A stretch of 64,000 nt of DNA from Nodosilinea nodulosa PCC 7104 (GTDB taxonomy: Bacteria; Cyanobacteriota; Cyanobacteriia; Phormidesmidales; Phormidesmidaceae), in assembly GCF_000309385.1 (NCBI RefSeq), contig NZ_JH976537.1:5441018-5505017 (forward strand), read 5' to 3'. How positions within the stretch are numbered: the first letter of the stretch is position 1; each line of letters begins with the position of its first letter. A program made the position numbers and the translations under genes. Below the pieces are notes generated by a model. It searched no databases, was not told the DNA's origin, and saw nothing but the letters and a program-made list of their open reading frames with translations. This document shows positions 61,111 to 64,000 of the stretch, one piece after another.

Positions 61111-61310
61111 AGGTGTTACCATGCAACTCTGTCGGTTTCAGCGGGGATCAGCCGCTGAAGGAAACGGGGAAAGCGCAGTGAAAATCTGCCACTGTCCCGC
61201 AGCTGTGAGCCGATTTTAGATTCTGGATTTTAGATTTTGGACAGATATCAATCCAAAATCGCAAATCTAAAGTCCAAAATCGTGTGAGTCAGAATGCCCG
61301 CCGATGGATG
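61111..61310 (+). ncRNA. Cobalamin riboswitch aptamer
   Basis: The conserved parts are in order: AGGTGTTACC at the start, GGGGAAAGCGCAGTGAAAATC (21 bases, shown in two halves GGGGAAAGCG and CAGTGAAAATC), then CCACTGTCCCGCAGCTGTGA and, after a variable hairpin, GTGAGTCAGAATGCCCGCC. This is the B12-box arrangement. The variable region is formed by a long imperfect hairpin of 31-base arms (61211-61283). It should bind a cobalamin and control the two genes downstream via the terminator at 61365. Confidence 0.9.
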
Positions 61311-61364
61311 TTCACCTCATATTCCATCTGCGAGGTACAGATGACCGCTGGTAAAGTTTTAGCT

Positions 61365-61396
61365 GTCCTGGAGTGTTGTAGCCCAGGACTCTTTTT
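61365..61396 (+). terminator. Riboswitch expression-platform terminator
   Basis: GTCCTGG (61365-61371) pairs with CCAGGAC (61383-61389), followed by TTTTT (61392-61396), between the aptamer and the first gene's ATG at 61436. This is the expected OFF structure when cobalamin is bound. Another small hairpin, CATCTG ... CAGATG (61325-61343), precedes it and may serve in ligand-dependent switching. Confidence 0.82.
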
Positions 61397-61435
61397 AATC
61401 GCTGCGTCCCCCCAGCCTCCCACAGGTTAAGGGCT

Positions 61436-61873
61436 ATGCGTAGTCAAGATGCTGTGTGGCAGGGCTGCTTTGGCAACTGGCAGCCCCTGTTCATTGGCGA
61501 ATACTGGCTGCCCATCGGCCACGCCGCCTGGCAGGGATTTGTCGAGCACGGTCGGGGCATGGTCGTGGGCGAGGTGGCGGGCGTTACCGCAGCGGTGGAT
61601 TGGCGCTGTACCGCCGTATCCTACACCCTCTGCTTTGCGGCCCAGGCCGAGCTGGCGAACTGCTGGCGTCGCCAGGGTTTAGCTGCCGAGCAATGGCCGC
61701 TGCTAGAGGAGGCCGTTGCCGCCTATGACCCCGCCCAGGACGTAATTTTGCTGCTGGTGGGTGATTCACCCCCATACATCACCTACTTAAAAGGGTGGGC
61801 CGTGCCGCCGCCGGAGTGCTTTCGCCAAATGGGCGCTCGCCAGGCGGAGTTCAACCTCGCCCCAGCCCCCTGA
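61436..61873 (+). CDS. Unknown protein under cobalamin riboswitch control
   Basis: The 145-residue protein is not one I recognise. It has no signal peptide or membrane helix. It is rich in Trp and carries five Cys (near 11, 58, 66, 76 and 126), with a WRCTAVSYTLCFAAQAELANCW segment (cysteines at regular spacing) and a VILLLVGDSPPYITYLKGW segment. The only clues are its B12 riboswitch and its DUF1636 neighbour. A role in cobalamin or cobalt handling, or a B12-independent back-up reaction, is reasonable but unproved. GGTTAAGGG precedes the ATG. Confidence 0.75.
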   Translation: MRSQDAVWQGCFGNWQPLFIGEYWLPIGHAAWQGFVEHGRGMVVGEVAGVTAAVDWRCTAVSYTLCFAAQAELANCWRRQGLAAEQWPLLEEAVAAYDPAQDVILLLVGDSPPYITYLKGWAVPPPECFRQMGARQAEFNLAPAP

Positions 61874-61955
61874 ATCTACTGCTACTGCTTTAAGTCAGCC
61901 GGTCTCGACCGATAGATCGGTGGCGATCGCTAATCACTTTATTCACCTAAACCCA

Positions 61956-62348
61956 ATGACCCAAACGCCCACGCTATTTGTCTGCGCCCTGTGCAAATTT
62001 CCCGCTGCCGAGCCTGGCGGCGGAGATACGACCGGGGGGCAGCGCCTGCTCGACCAGCTCAGCGAACACCTGAGCGAGGATATTGCGATTCAGCCGGTGC
62101 GCTGTATGGCCGCCTGCGATCGCGCCTGCAATGCCGCCCTCACCGCCCCCGGCAAGCTCACCTTTATCTTTAACGACCTCTCGCCCCAGCAGGCGGCCCC
62201 GGAACTGGCCGAGTTTTGCCGACAGTACGCCGAGGCTGAGATGGGCAAGGTGCCCTACGGGCTGCGATCGCCCGCCATTAAGCAGGCCACCGCCTACGTG
62301 CTGCCGCCGCTGGTGGCTGAGGCGGTGGAGGGGGCGATCGCCCGGTAG
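61956..62348 (+). CDS. DUF1636 metal-binding-type protein
   Basis: The 130-residue protein has FVCALCKFP near the start, and VRCMAACDRACNAALTAPGKLTFIFNDL in the middle: paired cysteines (C-x2-C, then C-x3-C-x3-C) and the APGKxTxxFxDL signature of DUF1636. Members occur in cobalt/cobalamin gene groups and are thought to bind metal or an Fe-S cluster. It follows the unknown riboswitch gene by 82 bases, in the same direction. Start at ATG 61956 rather than at the GTG 61920. Confidence 0.85.
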   Translation: MTQTPTLFVCALCKFPAAEPGGGDTTGGQRLLDQLSEHLSEDIAIQPVRCMAACDRACNAALTAPGKLTFIFNDLSPQQAAPELAEFCRQYAEAEMGKVPYGLRSPAIKQATAYVLPPLVAEAVEGAIAR

Positions 62349-62349
62349 T

Positions 62350-62440
62350 GGGGGAGTGGATGAGTAGGAGGGTGGGAGGGTGGATGAGTGGGATCTATAC
62401 CCATCACCCATCTACCCCATCACCCCATCCACCCCATCAC
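62350..62440. repeat. Low-complexity inverted region between convergent genes
   Basis: GTGGGGGAGTGGATGAGTAG and a following GGGAGGGTGGATGAGTGGG are answered by CCCATCACCC and CACCCCATCACTCCCGCC, giving an imperfect inverted repeat that could serve as a two-way terminator for the convergent DUF1636 and ureidoglycolate-lyase-type genes. Purine-rich repeats like these are common between cyanobacterial genes. Confidence 0.45.
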
Positions 62441-62937
62441 TCCCGCCCGACAATCTCAAACTCCAGCCCAAACCCCCGCGCCAAATCACAGGTCTGGTGG
62501 TCGGTAATATTCGTATCGCTCAGCTCCAGGTTGTAGAAGCTGACGGCGGGGTGGGTGAAGTACGGCCCGGCGTGCCAGGTGCCCACCTCCAGCTTGATAA
62601 AGCAGTTGCCGGGGATATGAAAGGCCCGAATTGATGGCGGGTTGGGCTGCTCTGCTGCCCCGGGCGGAGCCACCGCCATTAGCCAGTCTTTGCCCTCCAG
62701 CGCTCCCAGGCACTGAGTGCAGCGCTGGTGCCGAGTAACGGTGCGAAACCGGGTGCCTCTATTTTTCAGGGTCATGATGTAGAAGCGGGGAATGCCAGCA
62801 TCCAGCTTGAGTTGTGCATCGGCAGGGCCAAAGGGAGCTTCATCATGGCTGGGGAAGATGACTTGGCCAAAGGGAGCAAAGTCTGCCGCAGTAATGGGTT
62901 GGGCAGAGAGTTGGTAGAGGGTCAGGGGTAAGGCCAT
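62437..62937 (-). CDS. Ureidoglycolate lyase family protein
   Basis: The 166-residue cupin-like protein matches AllA/ureidoglycolate lyase: PITAADFAPFGQVI, TVTRHQRCTQCLGALEGKDWLMAVAPP, FHIPGNCFIKLEVGTWHAGPYF with the metal-site histidines. AllA releases urea from ureidoglycolate in allantoin degradation. No other purine-catabolism gene is present. It is convergent with the DUF1636 gene. Confidence in the family is high; the substrate is a family-level inference. Confidence 0.86.
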   Translation of the reverse strand: MALPLTLYQLSAQPITAADFAPFGQVIFPSHDEAPFGPADAQLKLDAGIPRFYIMTLKNRGTRFRTVTRHQRCTQCLGALEGKDWLMAVAPPGAAEQPNPPSIRAFHIPGNCFIKLEVGTWHAGPYFTHPAVSFYNLELSDTNITDHQTCDLARGFGLEFEIVGRE

Positions 62938-63139
62938 AGTGCTCCTCGCTTTGAATGGGCAGAGGATAGAAGCTTTGCGCTGGTATTAGGCAGCCCGCGC
63001 CATGAGGTTGGTTTCACACAGCTAGAAGCCAACAGCCACGGCTCTTTCTCCCCTGACAACAGATTTAATTCTAAAGGGTGTAGCAAAGGCCACTGGTTAT
63101 ACCCCTACGAAAGGTCGTAATCGAGGAAGAAGATGCGTT

Positions 63140-63382
63140 ATGACCTGTGACCATGCCAGAGCGTTAGCCCTGGCCAAAGCAGGGCAGTGGGATGCTGCCC
63201 ACGAGCTAGTGCAGCCCTATAGCGATCGCAACTCCTGCCTGATTCACGCCTACCTGCATCGGGTCGAGGGCGACCATGGCAACGCTCGCTACTGGTATCG
63301 GCAGGCTGGGGAAACCATGCCTGCCAATACGCTGGAGGAGGAATTGGAGCGCTTAGCTGATGCGATCGCGGGCCAGGCGTGA
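63140..63382 (+). CDS. Small helical hypothetical protein (80 aa)
   Basis: The 80-residue protein has a TPR-like helical pattern (ARALALAKAGQWDAAHELVQPYSDRNSCLIHAYLHRVEGDHGNARYWYRQAG, given in outline: AKAGQWDAAHELVQ, then HRVEGDHGNARYWYRQAG). Proteins of this kind are conserved in many bacteria without known function. A GAGGAAGAAG sequence lies before the ATG, supporting translation. Function unknown. Confidence 0.78.
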   Translation: MTCDHARALALAKAGQWDAAHELVQPYSDRNSCLIHAYLHRVEGDHGNARYWYRQAGETMPANTLEEELERLADAIAGQA

Positions 63383-63414
63383 ATAGATTCATTGGCTCGC
63401 CGTTGGGCAGCCTG

Positions 63415-64000
63415 TCACGTACGGCCACTATGGCGTAGAGCCAGCAACCGATGCATCACCATAGCGGTCATGGTGGCAGAAATACCCCACATCATGGCGA
63501 TCGCAACGGAGCCCGCCAAAATCAACCCGGTGGTTGTGTGGCCGATAGCTCGGGTAACAGAACCCAAAATAAACCAGCCCAGCCCCCAGCTAACCGCGCC
63601 GCTAATAACTTGAATTAAAACCCACCAGGCCATGCCAGGAATCTGGGTATAAAAGACCAGCCCCTGAATACCACCGATTATCAGGCCCCCAACGGCTCCA
63701 CTCATAATTAAGCTGCTGTGAAAGGCAATGTAGGGCCGCACCATTCTGCTCAGCACTAACCCTAACATCGTGGCCAGGGTCCATCGCACCGTTCCCGAAG
63801 CTCCCAAACGCAGCATTGACCCCTGCAAGAGACCGACTGCAGCTCCCAGAACGTAGGGAATGACTAGGTTTTGCCCAGCAGGGACGCTAATTGTGGCTAA
63901 TCCACAGCCTAAAACCGTCAGGCCAACCCAGAGGGAGCAGAACGTCCAGGCCCTGTGAGGGGGATAGTTGGCGGCCAAAAACAGGGGACGATTAAGGGTA
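63415..64000 (-). CDS. Membrane protein, 5' end beyond the window
   Basis: At least 187 residues with about six hydrophobic helices (YVLGAAVGLLQGSMLRLGA, AVGGLIIGGIQGLVFYTQIPG, WVLIQVISGAVSWGLGWFILG). Gly-rich helices and repeated AVGLLQG/GGIQGLV segments suggest an internal duplication. I do not recognise a function. The frame has no good start within the window: the first possible start is a TTG at 63978, while the frame stays open (TLNRPLFLAAN) up to the last base, so the gene probably begins outside. Partial. Confidence 0.7.
   Translation of the reverse strand, partial: TLNRPLFLAANYPPHRAWTFCSLWVGLTVLGCGLATISVPAGQNLVIPYVLGAAVGLLQGSMLRLGASGTVRWTLATMLGLVLSRMVRPYIAFHSSLIMSGAVGGLIIGGIQGLVFYTQIPGMAWWVLIQVISGAVSWGLGWFILGSVTRAIGHTTTGLILAGSVAIAMMWGISATMTAMVMHRLLALRHSGRT

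Overview
This window is a cyanobacterial chromosome segment of fairly high GC. It is rich in the HIP1 octamer GCGATCGC. It encodes a phycobilisome rod-core linker, ferredoxin-dependent nitrite reductase and nitrate reductase with their cyanobacterial regulators (NtcB, a CnaT-like protein, a NirB-like HEAT protein), and several families known mainly from cyanobacteria (DUF2996, RppA/RppB). Gene content and style fit a Nodosilinea/Leptolyngbya-type filamentous cyanobacterium; this is inference, since there is no rRNA in the window. I saw no tRNA, rRNA, CRISPR array, transposase or phage gene.

Layout. 0.1-6.7 kb: a BrkB/YihY membrane protein, then a minus-strand pair in which a microbial rhodopsin precedes a CpcG-type linker, divergent from an RppA/RppB two-component pair, then a DUF2231 membrane protein. 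6.9-16.1 kb: GMC oxidoreductase with a glycine-zipper protein, cupin, EamA exporter with a divergent LysR regulator, DUF2996 protein, alpha/beta hydrolase, a DUF433/DUF5615 toxin-antitoxin pair whose toxin is broken by one stop codon, and a DUF790 nuclease-like protein. 16.2-24.6 kb: the nitrate assimilation locus cnaT-ntcB-nirB-like (minus) against nirA-narB (plus), with a textbook NtcA promoter in front of nirA, then a PsiE-like gene.

24.7-47.3 kb: a large surface-polysaccharide cluster. On the minus strand wzm-wzt-gmhB-gmhA-epimerase-hddC form a tight operon, followed by gmd and a glycosyltransferase. On the plus strand, from a shared intergenic region, run a Nudix hydrolase, hddA, a GDP-fucose-synthase-like reductase, a fused E1alpha-E1beta thiamine-diphosphate enzyme, a ColD-type sugar 3-dehydratase, a radical SAM protein, two methyltransferases and two glycosyltransferases. 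Together these predict GDP-D-glycero-D-manno-heptose and a GDP-linked deoxysugar, possibly carbon-branched, polymerised and exported by the ABC route. The methyltransferase/glycosyltransferase block at 40.0-45.3 kb is visibly more AT-rich than its surroundings.

47.3-64 kb: mostly housekeeping and accessory genes (metal ABC permease, AI-2E family protein, aldo/keto reductase, an SF2 helicase with zinc ribbon, membrane glycosyltransferase, HAD phosphatase, YbjN protein, amidase, lipoprotein, two response regulators, Xaa-Pro aminopeptidase). A cobalamin riboswitch with its own terminator precedes an unrecognised 145-residue protein and a DUF1636 protein. Several families of short dispersed palindromic repeats sit between genes, including one copy inside the rppA-rppB pair and a hairpin inside the riboswitch's variable region.
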